A stretch of 64,000 bases of DNA, from NCBI GenBank assembly GCA_017607445.1, contig JAEVHH010000003.1, positions 2,418,001-2,482,000 of the forward strand, in the 5' to 3' direction. This DNA comes from Histoplasma ohiense. Its lineage: Eukaryota > Ascomycota > Eurotiomycetes > Onygenales > Ajellomycetaceae. Under the pieces are notes generated by a model. That model was not told the DNA's origin. It ran no database searches and saw only the letters and a program-made list of their open reading frames with translations. The position numbers and the translations under genes were made by a program. This document shows, one piece after another, positions 34,481 to 47,365 of the stretch (the stretch's first letter is position 1; the number at the start of each line of letters is the position of its first letter).

Positions 34481-36082
34481 CTCTGCTGTGTGAGCTGAGT
34501 ATTGTCTGATGCAGATCATCTGTCAGATAATGTTCTCTTTACTGATAAAGTTCTGAGTAGTCATTTGCTTGTGAGATGCTAGCTCAGTGAGCTGTGTTGA
34601 CTGAGTTGATTGAGTGAATGATGTAGATATCATCACTGTGATCATTGATGCTGACTGTGTTGATGATGATTGCCACTTCTGAGTATTTCTGTGGCATCTG
34701 TTGTCAAGACAGTGAACAGCTGCTAGTTTTTTTTGAGTTAGATATCTGAGAATACTGTTCACACATCTGAGTACAGCAGAGCAGTGCTGATACTCAGTTG
34801 AATAGAGTTGATAGCAATTGACACACTGTGATACTCTCTTACACTTCACATCTGTTGATCTCTTATACTGACTTGTGGGCTCACTGCAGTTGGAGCATCT
34901 CATCAGTCACACACACTTTGATGAATGACAGTATCTTTGATATTCTGAGTCATGTCTTACTGTCAGTGGTCTTTTCTCAATGAGTCTGACTCTCTCACTG
35001 ATATTGAAGAGTGAGAAGTCTTTTACTGAGATGAGAAAGAAAATAATTCATATAATCTTCTTCATCTTAAAGTTCACTTCATATTGTAAGAATTGACAGC
35101 TCACTGATTTTATCTTTGTCTGAGTCAGAATCTTTCTCTCAATCATTTTGTCTGTGAAGATTCTTGTCTCTTCTCAGTTCTGAATAAATTTCAGAACTTC
35201 TGAAACAGCATAATTGTATCACCACTCTGATAGCTGAATCTCTGTGATGTCAAGAACTTCACAGAGAGTAGTCACTATCTTCTCAATAATCAGAGCATTA
35301 TATATATCTCTGTTATTTGATATAATTGTTCAATCTGTTCTGATGAGCTTCATCTTCAGTATATTAGCTACATTCTTCATCTTCTGAATGTTTACAATAA
35401 TCATCTGCTGCACAGTATATGACTGCAGCTGAGTGATCTGTTTTTCTGACTGAAGAATAATGAGAACTTATAAATTCTTCTGCTGTTTTGTGCTCTCTGT
35501 GAGACTTCTTGACTGACTGATGTTCTTGAGTTGCAGACTGGCTCCACTAACTCTGTCAGTTGAGAAAGCTGTAGTTTTGATAAAGATAGCTTCAGAGAGA
35601 GCAGAATTTTTTCTCTTCTGTACAATACTCACTCAGATAATCAGCTTTTTTACAGTTGTCTTCACTGAATTTGACTGTGGATAAATATCTGAGACAGTAT
35701 TCTCTCTCAGAGTTGATGCTGCACTCAGATCTGCTGTCATATATGCAATGAATCTTTCACAGAAGACTCAGACAAAGTTCTGATTGACTGACTGCTTCTT
35801 CTTCTCAATTCAGCTGTTCAGAATCTTTGTCAATCTGATGAGAGTCTTCTGTTACAGATTCTGTTGCTGTTGAGTCTTCTCAAACTGCTTCTGTAGCTGA
35901 GAGATGACTGTGGAAATACTGTCACTGATTTCTTTGAGAGTTGAAGAAGACATTGTAACAGTCTTTCTCTGTCTCTTGTCAGTCTTTTCAGTAACAAAAT
36001 TAGTCAGTGACTTCAGCTTCAGTGATCTGATGTAGGCTGTGTCAATGTTCTTGAATGAACAGAAGGATGTTGAGAGCTCCAT
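34481..36082 (-). pseudogene. LINE ORF1 (gag-like, Cys-rich)
   Basis: ATG at 36082. The N-terminal third has Gln-rich helices (ISQLQKQFEKTQQQQ near 35870-35910). The C-terminal part at about 34680-34900 has closely spaced cysteines (CSNC, CVNCYQLYSTEYQHC) like the zinc knuckles of Tad-type ORF1 proteins, which bind LINE RNA. Interrupted by stops. Confidence 0.75.
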
Positions 36083-36235
36083 GACCACTCAATCTGTGCA
36101 GTACACACATGTAGAGTAATTGCAGAGAGTGTGCAATGATGTTGAACAGGTTGAAGGATTAAAATTATACAAAAAACAGTTAGAAAATGGAAAAATTCAA
36201 ATGTATCTCTATGTTCATGAGTAGTTGTAAGAATG
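36083..36235 (-). other. LINE 5' UTR
   Basis: About 150 bp between the right TSD and the ORF1 ATG. No further gene; probably the internal promoter region. Confidence 0.5.
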
Positions 36236-36249
36236 ACTCAGAGACTGAT

Positions 36250-37041
36250 GAAGCTACTGAGAGAATGATACAAATAATAAAGAACATTCTCTGTAAGTTC
36301 TGCAATTATATACAAAACAACTGAAGCAATCTGCTGCCACACACTGAGATTGTGATTAACAGTTGAGATTTCATCACAACAGATATAAGCTCATTCTTTC
36401 TTCTACACAGATACAACTTAAAGATTCTGGACTTTGTCAAGACTCTCTGAGAAACCATGTACACTCACAGCTTCATACAGATGACAGAGAACATCATGAG
36501 CAAATTGAAGAAAGTCTGCAAATAAACAGAAGCTTCAATGATCAGTGCTCAGTAAGATTATGAGAATTAAGCAAACATCAGAAAAAGTTCTGCAACTCAA
36601 TATCATGTAGAAGACAAAGTTTGATTGAATCTCAAGAATATAAGAATAAACCACTTCTCACATACACTAGATTATCATCACATCAAATATACAGTGAAGA
36701 AAGTGTTAGATATACATAATTATCAACTCAACATCTCATCTGATATTCATGATATCTTTCATACAAATCTGCTCCAACCCACAGCTGAGGATTCATTCCT
36801 CTCACAGAGAATCTTCAATTGACAGTTATCTGTCATTGTAGAAGAAGACAATGAACTTGAGTGAGAAATCAAAACAATTCTTAATGATAGAATCAACCAC
36901 TGCCACCACAAATACCTCATCAAATGGGTAGAATACAATCATTCAATCTGAAAACCTGCATCTGTCTTGAAGAACACTGCTGCCCTCGACATCTACAAGT
37001 CCTCACTCATCTCAGTAGAGAGGGATAATGTGATGAATTAG
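36250..37041 (+). pseudogene. pol: Family A pol, copy A2, C-terminal piece
   Basis: Rest of integrase (after the HSETD/EATERM segment) and the chromodomain at about 36850-36990 (IKTILNDRIN, YLIKWVEY). Stop at 37041 inside the 3' LTR, as in A1 and A4. Confidence 0.88.
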
Positions 37042-37561
37042 CATTTGTTAGTAATTAACTTACACAATCAACTTCTCTTCTGCATTCACTTGTTTCTGAT
37101 CATTGTGATCTCATGTAATTCTTGATGTTCTTTCACTTCATACTTCATGTTCATGTAGTTTCTAACAATTCTTCTGTGTAGCTCTTAACATTCTTCCACT
37201 TTATGCTCTGCATTCATATAGTCTCTAATGATTCTTTCATATAGCTTCTAACATTCTTCCACTCTGTGTTCTGTGCTTGTGTAGTCTCTAATGATTCTTT
37301 CATGTAGCTCTCAATGATTCCTTCATTCCATGCTCTGTACTTGTGTAGTTTCTAACAATTCTTATGCATATCTCTTAATGTTCTTCCACTTCACACTTCA
37401 CTGTGGAGCAGCTTCTGATATTCTTCTGCTCTGAACTTTTCTCTATAAAAATTCTCTTCATACAACCTTTTCTTCTGATTTCTTTTCTCTTTTCTTTTCT
37501 AATCAATTCGTAATCTGTATTAGGATAGTGCTAGATTGTTAATCGAAGTACGCCTGTTACA
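37029..37561 (+). repeat. Family A 3' LTR of A2
   Basis: 533 bp. The last ~60 bp keep CpGs (AATTCGTAATC, ATCGAAGTACGCCTG), as in the 3' LTR of A1. Confidence 0.94.
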
Positions 37562-37566
37562 ATAGA
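37562..37566. repeat. TSD of A2 (right copy, ATAGA)
   Basis: Second copy of 17675-17679. Confidence 0.92.
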
Positions 37567-38702
37567 TTTGCACACTTGAGATATTCTAGCATCTTAGTAA
37601 CATACACTTTATATTTCTGCTTTGAATTGGAGAATATGAGAATGTCATCCAAATAGACAACACAATATATATTCAACAAATCAGACAAGGCATTGTTAAT
37701 GTATGCTTGAAATATTGCTGAAGCATTAGCTAGTTCAAATGATATAACTATATATTCAAAATATTCATATCTTATTCTAAAGACTGTCTTCCAATAATCT
37801 TTTGTCACTATAAGTATGCAGTGATAGATATCTCAAAGATTCAGCTTAGTGAATATTTTAGCTTTTGAAAGTCTATCAAATAATTCATTTATTAAAGATA
37901 GAGAATATTGATTCTTGATGATGATTTGATTTAATCCTCTATAGTCTACACAAAGATGAAGTTCATCATTTTTTTTGAGAACAAAGAGAATCAGTGCATC
38001 AGCTGAGCTACTGAATGATTGTATTCACTCTTTATCTAATACATTTTTTAAATATTCTCTTAGAGCAGCTAACTCAGTTTCAGAGAGATTGTATATCAGT
38101 ATAAATGAAGATTGTGCATTAGATTCAAGATCTATATGATGTTCTGTCTTTTCTGATCTTTTCACACTTATAGCAGCTTCTTCTGAGAAGATATGCATGT
38201 ATGATATGATATAATTAGATAGACTGATTGACAAGTCTGAATATACAGCTGAGAATATGTATGAAGTATGTTTTGAGTCTTTTGAATGTTCTGTAGATAA
38301 TACTACAAGTATTTCTACTCTAGCTTCTGTGAGAACTTCAGCTAAGACATTTTATTCAGAAATAATTTGAGACTGTTGTTCATCTTCAGAGCTTCTAAAG
38401 AAGAATTGTTCATCTAATCAATCTATAAGAGAATTTGTTTGTCTTAATCAAGAAAATTCTAATACAAGACTGTAGTCCTCTATCTTCATTACATGAAAGA
38501 AATAAGATGTCTGCTGTGCATTACTCTTATGATCAGTGACAGTAGTTGCAATGTTATACTCTTCAAAGAAGTGCATTATACATTCATCAATTGATTTGAT
38601 TGTTTTGATTTTGCAGTGAACAGTTTCTAGATTGTGATTTTTTACTCAAAATTCATCAACACAGTTCACTTCTGACTCAGAGTCTACTAGTGTAAGCATC
38701 TT
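37567..38702 (-). pseudogene. pol: Family B pol, copy B1, protease and RT N-terminal half
   Basis: Protease active site (LVDSESEVN-like) at about 38675-38700. The RT palm with VYLDDILIFSN at about 37630-37670 keeps both catalytic Asp residues, and SAFQ-type residues (ASAIFQAYINNAL) precede it. Cut at 37567 by A2; continues at 17674. Corresponds to 44270-45400 of B2. Confidence 0.9.
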
Positions 38703-40141
38703 TTACAGATTTTTAGATGTAGTGAGTTTCACTGTGACAGTGAAGTTTAAGATGTTTTTGCATTGACTTTTCACATTTATGACTATCATTGTGAGCTGAA
38801 TGATATATCTTAAGTGTTTTTTGAGTCTTTTGAGTTCTTTGTGTCTCTCATATTGGATTTTGAGTTGGATTTGATGTTTTTGAATTTGTCTTTGAGTTGT
38901 TTGAAACACAAATTGATGATATGTCCTGATTGCTTGCAATAATGGCAATATTTTGATTGAGTGAAGTCATTGAACTTTGTAGTGTTATTTCATCTGTGTT
39001 TATTTTGTGATCTATTATCAGCATTATTTCTGTTTTTAAAGCTTTGAGTGGGATTTTTGAAATTTGACTTCTCTTTAAGCTTTTTCCATCTCTCTGACAG
39101 ATTCAATTCTGTCATTGCAAGTTTATGTAGAGTGATATCATAGCTTAACTCTTTCAATTTGATTGTATATTTGTTGAATTCTTGACAAATGAAAGATACA
39201 ACTTTTATATAGAGATGTGATTTTCAATGATATTCACTATAAGAATACTGCAGATACTCTTCAATTGATTATAAATGTGAAGTAAATTGTTGAACTGTCT
39301 GATCTTCTTGTTGCTCTGTTTTTCAGTACTGTCTATCAGCATCTCAGAAACTTTTATCTGAATTGATGACTTGACATTACATTCAACTAACAAATTCTTC
39401 TCATGATGACAAAGTTTATATATCATATGTATATTGATATCAATGTTGTTGCATCTTGACATTGAAATGAGTGATGACTTCAATGATCTTTTGATGGTTG
39501 TGTTTGTTGTAGTAATCAAGATCACTGATATGAAAAATGATAGCAGCTATAACAAAGTTTTTAAATTCTTTTATATTTTGATTTCAGAACTCTTTCACAT
39601 CTCTTTGAGAAGAGTAACTGCTCATACTGAGATTTCAAAGTTCTAATTATCAAAGTGGTATCTGACTATGTTTTTCACTGACAGTAGTTATAGTGTTTTT
39701 CACTAAAATATTGAGTGCTTGTAGTGTGGGTTCTGATGATTTGAGAATATTGATGATGATATTATAATTATCATTCATACTAGTTGCATCTCTACTGTGG
39801 TTCAGATGTGCTTCTAGTGTATTTTGAGTGACTGAAATTATTTCATTCAATTCTTGCAGTAAAGTGTTGTACTGATGTTGAAGTTTTTACAATTCTTTCT
39901 CAGTCTGTAATTTTTTGATTCTTTTGATCACAGCTATCTTCTCAGTCTCAATTGTACTGAGATTTTCAGAAGAGATATTCTCTTCTGAACTATACTCAGA
40001 GTTCAATTTTATAGAGAAAGATGATACTTGTTGCACATTTTCAATGACAGAAGTGTGCATTTCACAGTTTTCTTCAATAGTGTTTGTTGCTTTGAATTTG
40101 ATGATAGCATGAGTACAGTGGATGCTGTGGGTAGAGGTCAT
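38703..40141 (-). pseudogene. gag: Family B gag, copy B1
   Basis: ATG at 40141. An acidic Ser-rich N-terminal region is followed by a Lys/Glu helix (IAVIKRIKKLQTEKEL, about 39890-39950) and the capsid region with LHIYNQLKSICSILIVNIIE (about 39215-39275), with a CCHC knuckle (CHYCKQSGHIINLC) at about 38890-38950. It is longer than family A gag. Few stops for this window. Confidence 0.86.
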
Positions 40142-40175
40142 GACTATTACTCAACAGATCATCTCTCTAAGATTG

Positions 40176-40184
40176 AGTGATTAG
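40176..40184 (-). promoter_or_regulatory. Probable self-priming site of B1
   Basis: AGTGATTAG (plus strand), four bases from the 5' LTR, is complementary to CTAATCACT at 40299-40307 inside the LTR; the same pair occurs in family C. Confidence 0.55.
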
Positions 40185-40188
40185 AAAC

Positions 40189-40451
40189 TGTGAGATGTAG
40201 TGACAGTGTGAAGAGTAACAGTAGAAAATAGTTTATAGTGTAGTGAAGATAATAGTAGTATATTGTAGAGTGTAGTATAGTGGTGTAGTGTAGTGTAGCT
40301 AATCACTAAGAAAGAAAAGAAAGAGAAAGAAGATGTGCAAAATACATACATCAATATATATATACATATAGAAATAGCAGTAGTGAGAGTATAATGGAAA
40401 GAGATAAGAATAAGCGAAGATAATAAGGAAATAATAAACGAGTGCATTACA
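40189..40451 (-). repeat. Family B 5' LTR of B1
   Basis: 263 bp, TGTGAGATG...GTGCATTACA on plus. CpGs survive at the outer edge (AAGCGAAG, AAACGAGTG). Confidence 0.93.
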
Positions 40452-40456
40452 CACAA

Positions 40457-40538
40457 GGTCACAACAGTCAGAAACAAGTGGGTGCAGAAGAGGAGTTGAT
40501 TGCGTGAGTTAATTACTAACAGATGCTAACCCATCACA
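40457..40538 (-). repeat. Family A LTR, copy A0, remaining 82 bp
   Basis: Completes the LTR at 6584-7034 after B1 and one TSD are removed. Ends CCCATCACA against A3 pol at 40539. Confidence 0.92.
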
Positions 40539-41515
40539 AATTCTTATCTTATAGAAGACTGCAGAGATATCAAACTTCATAAATCATTTTGCTTTTTCTA
40601 TTCATTCAAGTATTTCATTGATGAGTGAAAGAGAGTATCAGTTCTTTCATATAATTTTGTTGAATTCTCAGTAGTCAATGCAGAATTGTAAGTCTTCTTC
40701 TGATTTCTTTGCAAACAGTACAGATGCTGCAGCAGATGAGTTGCTAATATAAATAAAGTCTTTGTTCAATAATTCATTGAGTATTTTTTATAGAATGAAA
40801 AGCTCATTATGTGATATACTATAGAGAGAATCTCAGAGTAATTGTGAATTCTTATTATTTTTTTTAATAAACTCAATTATATGATCTATATCAGATTCTC
40901 AGTGAGAAAGAAGCTTTTCAGCTTCTTTCTCATCAAACATATCTGTGAAGTCTTTATACAATTCAGATAGTTTCTTATATGATTTTTTGATATCTTTGAG
41001 TTCTAGCTTCTCTAGTGCTTTTTTGATATTCATCATACTAACAGCAAATACTTGAACATTCTTCCTCTCATATATTTGACAGATTAGTAGTTTGTATACT
41101 TTCACTGATATCTGAGTGAAATCAGCAATTCTATCAACATTCTTCTCATAAACACAATCATTTTCTGAGAAAATAAGACAGCAGTTGTATGTATTCAACA
41201 AGGTTTCAAATTCTGTGAGTTATAATAGATCAAGTATTAGATTATATTCAAGGTTTTGTATTTTATATATATATACATTCTTTTTCTCATGTCCTTCTAC
41301 ATCAATATTAAATCTTATCATATTGTAGAAGATGGATTCTCTGAGACCATCAAATTCACTGAGTTTATATAGTTTGAAAAAAAAAATACACTGAAGCTTA
41401 TGCTTCTTGAGAAGCTGAGTGTCTATAAGAGTGTAATGAAGAAAATCACTGTCTATCATTGCTCATATATTGATTAGACTATTTACAATAATAGAGATTA
41501 TAATTGCATCTATTT
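40539..41515 (-). pseudogene. pol: Family A protease-RT, copy A3 (truncated)
   Basis: Protease near 41459 (MIDSDF; the active-site Gly has become Asp), linker open at 40899-41201, RT start near 40750. Cut at 40539 by the LTR of A0 within the RT KIRIN segment. Confidence 0.86.
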
Positions 41516-42512
41516 ATATCTTCTGCTCAAATCTTCAGCTAGCTTTCTGTTTCTTGAGCTTTCATTTATATTTTAGAGCAAGAGCTCTTCTTTTCTCTGT
41601 TTTTACTTGTTCACAGATGACACAGTGTTCATGTGTGTGAGAGGTTTACTTGAAGTGATTGTATTTGAACATTGATTTATGAAGTGCTCTGACTTATCAC
41701 AGAGTATGCAGATTTCTCTGATGATTCAGTCAGCAGTATTCTTCTCTGAGATATTGAGGACTTTCAGATGACTTGAATTTACATATAAAACTCAGTTTAT
41801 TGATTCTGATTCAGAGATGAAGAATACTGCAGAGTGGTTTGAGATATACATATTTATTCAACAGAATTCTCTGTAATTTTGAAGTATATAAAACTAAGAT
41901 AGATCATTGTTCAACAGACAAAGATCAGCACAGAATTCATTGTATATTGAGAGCTTCAGACACTCTATACTTCAATTATACAACTGAAAGTTCAAATTCT
42001 TGAATAGTATATTGATTTTAATAACATCATCTCAGTCTTGCTCATCTGCTTCTAGAAGCTTACAATTGAATTCAGAAAGATAAATTGTCAATACAATATT
42101 CATCTAACAAATCTGATTAAATCAGTCTAATATTTTGACTTGAAGTATAGAATTAAGAAAAAGAGAGTTGAGTTGTTGAAAGACTAGCTCTGATATACAC
42201 TGATCATTCTGACAATGATTCATTCAGAGTTGAAATTTCACTAATATGTCATCATTCAATCTGCTATAAATATATCACAGTTGATTGAATAGTAAGTCTA
42301 TTGCTCATTCATCAATGTTCAATTTGATATTCATTTTTAACTTTCATATGAGATAGAGTGTTAGATCTTTCTTATATTTGTCAAGAATTGAAAGCTTCTT
42401 TCTTAAGAGCTTTTCATAAGATATAAGTGTAGAAGAAATGATGAACACAGAAATACTCATCTCAGCAAATCATCATTGTAATTCAGTCATTTGTAGTGTT
42501 TACTGCTGAAGA
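41516..42512 (-). pseudogene. gag: Family A gag, copy A3 (main part)
   Basis: Capsid and CCHC region as in the other A copies (knuckle at about 41680-41725), heavily mutated. Its first codons are at 55832-55900 (ATG at 55900), beyond B2. Confidence 0.85.
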
Positions 42513-42517
42513 ATATT

Positions 42518-42780
42518 TGTAATGCACTTGTTTATTATTTCCTTATTATCTTCACTTATTCTTACCTCTTTCCATTATACTCTCGCTACCGCTATTTCTA
42601 TATATATATATATATCAATGTATGTATTTCACACATCTTCTTTCTCTTTCTTTTCTTTCTTAGTGATTAGCTACACTACATTACACTACTATACTACACT
42701 CTACAATATATTACTATTATCTCCACTACACTATAAACTATCTTCTACTGTTACTCTTCACACTGTCACTACATCTCACA
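42518..42780 (+). repeat. Family B 5' LTR of B2
   Basis: 263 bp, TGTAATGCAC...CATCTCACA. The primer site follows (TTTAATTGCTC, a decayed form of CTAATCGCTC). Confidence 0.93.
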
Positions 42781-42827
42781 GTTTTTAATTGCTCAATCTT
42801 CAAGAGATGATCTGTTGAGTAATAGTC

Positions 42828-44160
42828 ATGATCTCTACTCACAGCATTCACTGTACTTGTGCTACTGCTGAATCTGAAGCAACAAATATTATGAAAGAAA
42901 ACTGTGAAACATACACTTCTGTCACTGAAAGTGTGCAACAAGTATCATCTTTCTCTATGAAATTGAACTCTGAGTATAGTTCAGAAGAGAATATGTCTTC
43001 TGAAAATCTCAGCACAATTGAAGCTGAGAAGATAGCTGTGATCAGAAGAATTAAAAAATTACAGACTGAGAAAGAACTGTGAGAACTTCAACACTGATAT
43101 GACACTTTACTACAAGAATTGAATGAAACAATTTCAGTCATTCAAAATACACTAGAAGCACATCTGAATCACAGTAGAGATGCAACTAGTGTGAATGATA
43201 ACTGTAATAACATCATAAATATTCTCAGATCACTGAAAGTCACACTACAAACACTCAACATCTTTGTGAAAAGCACTGTGACTACTGTCAGTGAGAGATG
43301 TAGTTGAGTATCACTTTGACAATTAGAACTTCAAGATTTCAGCATGAGCAGTCACTCTTCTCAGAGAGATGTGGAAAAGTTCTGAGATCAAAGCATGAAA
43401 GAATTTGAAAACTTTGTTACAACTGCTATCACTTTCCATGCCAGTGATCTTGAGTACTACAACAAACACAATCATTGAAAGATCATTGAAGCCATTACTC
43501 ATTTCAATGTCAAGATGCAACAACATTGATATCAATATACACATGATATACAGACTTTGTCATCATGGAAAGAATTTGTTAGTTGAATGCAATGTCAAGT
43601 CACTGATTCAGATAGAAGTTTCTGAGATGCTGATAGACAGTACTGAAAAACAGAGCAACAAAAAGATCAGACAGTTCAACAATTTACTTCACACTTACAA
43701 TCAATTGAAGAGTGTCTGCAGTATTCTTATAGTGAATATCATTGAAAATCACACCTCTATATGAAAGTTTTACCTTTCATTCACTGAGAATTCAATAAAT
43801 ATGCAATCAAATTGGAAGAGTTAAGCTATGATGTCACTTTACATAAACTTGCAATGACAGAATTGAATCTGTCAGAGAGATGGAAGAAGCTTAAAGAGAA
43901 GTCAAATTTCAAAAACCCCACTCAAAACTTTAACAACAGAAATAATGCTGATAATAGATTACAAAACAAATACAGATGAAATGACACTACAAAATTCAAT
44001 GACTCCACTCAATTGAAATATTGCTGTTATTGCAAGTGACCAGAACATATCATTGATTTGTGTTTCAAATGACTCAAAGACAAATTCAAAAACACCAAGT
44101 CTGACTTGAAACTCAATGTGAAAGACACAAAGAACTCAAAGAACTCAAAAAATGCTTAAA
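42828..44160 (+). pseudogene. gag: Family B gag, copy B2
   Basis: ATG at 42828, first 84 residues open; acidic Ser/Glu-rich N-terminus and the helix RRIKKLQTEKEL, then the capsid region (open 43405-43764), and a CCHC knuckle (CYCK-PEHIIDLC) at about 44029-44071. Stops are mostly TGA. Confidence 0.87.
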
Positions 44161-47100
44161 ATACATCATTCAGCTCACAATAGCAGTCATAAATGTGAAA
44201 AGTCAATGCAAAAACATCTTAAACTTCACTGTCACAGTGAAACTCACTATATCTAAGAATCTGCAAAAAGTGCTTGCACTAGTAGACTCTGAGTCAGAAG
44301 TGAACTGTATCAATGAATTTTGAGTAAAGAATCACAATCTAGAAGCTGCTCACTGCAAAATCAAAATAATCAAGTCAATTGATGAATGTATAATACACTT
44401 CTTTGAAGAGTATAACATTGCAACTACTGTCACTGATCACAAAAGTAATACACAGCAGATATCTCATTTCTTTCATGCAATGAAGATGAAGAACTACAAT
44501 CTTATATTAGAATTTTCTTGATTAAGATAAATAAATTCTTTTATAGATTGATCAGATGAACAATTCTTCTTTAGAAGCTCTGAAGATAAACAATAGTCTC
44601 AAATTATTTCTGAACAAGATATCTTAGCTGAAGTTTTCACAGAGACTAGAGTAGAAATGCTTATAGTATTATCTACAGAACATTCAAAGAACTCAAAGCA
44701 TGCTTCATATATATTCTCAGCTGTGTATTCAGACTTGCTGATCAGTCTATCTGATTATATCATATCATACACACATATCTTCTCAGAAGAAGCTGCTATA
44801 AGTATAAAAAGATTAGAAAAGACAGAACACTGTATAGATCTCAAATCTGATGCACAATCTTCATTTATACTGATATACAATCTCTCTGAAACTGAGTTAG
44901 CTACTCTAAGAGAATATTTAAAAAATGTATTAGATAAAGAGTGGATACAATCATTCAGTAGCTCAGCTGATACATCAATTCTCTTTGTTCTCAAAAAAGA
45001 TGATGAATTCTGTCTTTGTGTAGACTATCAAGAATTAAATCAAATCATCATCAAGAACTGATACCCTCTATCTCTAATAAATGAATTACTTTATAGACTT
45101 TCAAACATCAAGATATTCACTAAGCTGAATCTTTGAGATGTCTACCACTGCATACTTATAGCAGCAAAAGACTGTTGAAAGACAGTCTTTAGAATGAGAT
45201 ATGGATATTTTGAATATATAGTTATATCACTTGAACTAGCTAATGCTTCAGTGATATTTCAAGCATACATTAACAATGCTTTGTCTGATTTGTTGAATAT
45301 ATGTTGCATTGTCTATTTGGACAACATTCTCATATTCTCCAATTCAAAGCAGAAATATAAAGTGCATGTTACTAAGATGCTAGAACATCTCAAGCATGTG
45401 AATCTATTTGCAAAACTCTCTAAGTGTGAATTCAAAGTGAACAAAATCTCATTTCTGAGATTTGTTATAGATACAAAAGATATTGAGATAGAGTCAGACA
45501 GAGTCTTCACTATTGTGGAATGATCTACATCTAAATCAATTAAAGAGATTCAATTTTTCTTGAGCTTTGCTAATTTCTATCAACAATTTATTAAGTCTTT
45601 CTCCTCTATTGCAGCCTCATTATTTGAACTTACAAAAGAGAGTAAGAAGAGAGAAAGAAAAGCCACTTTTATATGAACAGAAGATACTCAAAGCATTTTC
45701 AATGAGCTCAAATCACACTTTATACATACTTCTCTATTAGCTCATTTTGATTCAGCTCAGTGTATTCAGATCAAATCTGATGCATTCACTTTTGCAGTCA
45801 CTGCTATTCTGTCACAGTTACAGAATGATGAGCACTGACATTCAGTTGTCTTCTGATTAAGAAAGTTGATTGATGTGGAAATATATTATAATACTCATGA
45901 TAAAGAACTCTTGACTATTGTAGCAGTATTTAAGAATTGAAGACACTATCTGAAGAGAAGTCAGTATTCAATTCAAATCTGATCTGATCATACCAATCTG
46001 CAGTACTTTATGACAACTAAGAAATTGAACAGATATCAGATCAGATGAGTGGAAGCTTTATCTGCTTATGATTTTGTATTACTGCACCACTCTGAATCAA
46101 AGAATTCAGCTGATGAGCTCAGTCATTGCACAGACTACAGTGAGGTCTATAATGATCAAACTATATTATCTATTCTGCAACAGAAGCTGAAATATGAAGT
46201 TAGACTAGACTGAGAAACTGATACTTCTTTTCAAAATAATATTTCTTTTGATATAGTCTGTGCACAGATCTCTAATGAGTAAAATACTTCTTTTAATGAG
46301 TCAAAAGCACTTCATATATCAATATCTTCTACCTCTCATGTAAACTCTTTCTCTTCAATATGCATTGAGCAATATACATCTCAAATTGCAGTCAATAAGA
46401 CTATTCTTGAGAACTCAGCATACACAGAAATGTCTGAATCCTTCATCTCATTTCTGAGTAAAGCACAGAAGATTGATTCTTTTGCTGCTGAGCAAAGAGA
46501 GAAGATAAAAGAGAAGAATATAATTGTTGCTGAAAATATACTATGAACAATTTCTGAAAATGATATATTGTGTGCTGATGGTTGCACATATGTCCCTCAA
46601 CAAAAGACACTCATTGATGAAATTATCAGTGCAAATCATGATGATCCACAGAGGGGTCATTTTGGTATAAAAAAGTTTATAGACAGCATTCAGAACAAAT
46701 ACTATTGACATGAGCTAGTCAGAGATATCAAAGATTATATATCCACTTGTGATACTTATCAAAGAGTAAAGTCAAAACAGTACAGACAATATGAAGAATT
46801 GAATACAATTCTCTTATCATTAAATTCTTTTGAGTTCATTACTATGGATTTTATTACAGACTTGTCAGCCTCTATATTTCTCTATCAAATCTACAATGCA
46901 ATTTTAGTGATTGTGGATATATATACCAAGTTTACAATTCATATTCCTTGCATCAAAAACATTACTGCTGATAAACTAGCAGAAATTGTTTATACCAAGT
47001 TCTATACAATTTACAGAATACTCAAAAACCATATATTCAATTGAGATTCACTGTTTACAAGTCATTATTGATCCATCTTTTGTTATATGCTAGACATATG

Positions 47101-47365
47101 CTGAAAACTTTCAACAGCCTTTCACTCTCAAACAGATGATCAAATGAAATGACAAAATCAAATCTTGAAACATTATCTTCAATGCTTTATCAACTATCAT
47201 CAAGATGACTGAGCATGCTGGCTACTGCTGATGCAGTTTGTTTACAATATCTCTCAACATATCTCTACTGAAATGACACCCGCAGAAGCTCTAATGAGAT
47301 ATCAACCTGATTTGAAAATTAATGTCAGCAAACCACCACAATCAGTTGTCATACATGCTGCTAGC
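44161..47365 (+). pseudogene. pol: Family B pol, copy B2, up to the hAT insertion
   Basis: Protease LVDSESEVN at about 44281-44307. RT 44657-45530: FCLCVDYQELNQI, then VYLDNILIFSN at about 45312-45345 (second Asp changed to Asn by CpG decay). RNase H about 45600-46130 (IKSDAFTFAVTAILSQL). Integrase zinc region about 46600-46760 (HDDPQRGHFG, then CDTC) and core (FITMDFITDLSAS at about 46833-46870). Reading stops at the hAT TSD (47358-47365); the rest is inverted at 50622-50160. Confidence 0.91.
47358..47365. repeat. hAT TSD, copy 1 (CTGCTAGC)
   Basis: 8 bp, the hallmark size for hAT insertions. The other copy at 50623-50630 reads as its reverse complement, GCTAGCAG, because of the inversion. 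Confidence 0.92.

Larger units (their letters stand above)
29554..36235 (-). mobile_element. Tad1-like LINE (non-LTR retrotransposon)
   Basis: 6682 bp on the minus strand, inserted in pol of A2 with a 14 bp TSD. The 3' end (29554-29590) is a run of CAAA units on the minus strand next to a short CpG-bearing stretch; there are no LTRs. ORF1 has a cysteine-rich region. ORF2 has an endonuclease (GDFN), RT (YADD) and RNase H (NEKAD). This order fits Tad1/I-type elements in fungi. It appears full length or nearly so. Confidence 0.9.
17680..37561 (+). mobile_element. Family A chromovirus, copy A2 (complete, host of C1 and LINE)
   Basis: Flanked by TSD ATAGA and 533 bp LTRs (17680-18212, 37029-37561), inserted in the RT of B1. 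Subtracting C1, the LINE and their TSDs leaves about 6.09 kb, matching A1 and A4 (6076 bp). Pol is split into three pieces: 19650-20886, 27979-29553 and 36250-37041. Confidence 0.94.
7035..40451 (-). mobile_element. Family B chromovirus, copy B1 (complete, host of A1 and A2)
   Basis: Minus-strand element bounded by 263 bp LTRs (7035-7297 and 40189-40451) and the TSD CACAA (7030-7034, 40452-40456), inserted in the A0 LTR. Removing A1 and A2 with one TSD each leaves about 7.45 kb, close to B2 without its hAT. From right to left: 5' LTR, primer site, gag, protease, RT (split by A2), RNase H, integrase, chromodomain, then a 1.7 kb 3' region carrying an antisense accessory gene (split by A1), then the 3' LTR. 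All coding parts are riddled with stops. Confidence 0.92.

Noticed and set aside
17600..37700. Two separate family B fragments on either side of A2
   Set aside because: RT reading is continuous across the A2 insertion once A2 and one ATAGA are removed, so it is one element.
39434..39646. Plus-strand open frames inside family B gag (also 43323-43544, 44755-44994)
   Set aside because: Antisense shadows of gag and pol, which have motif support in both B copies.
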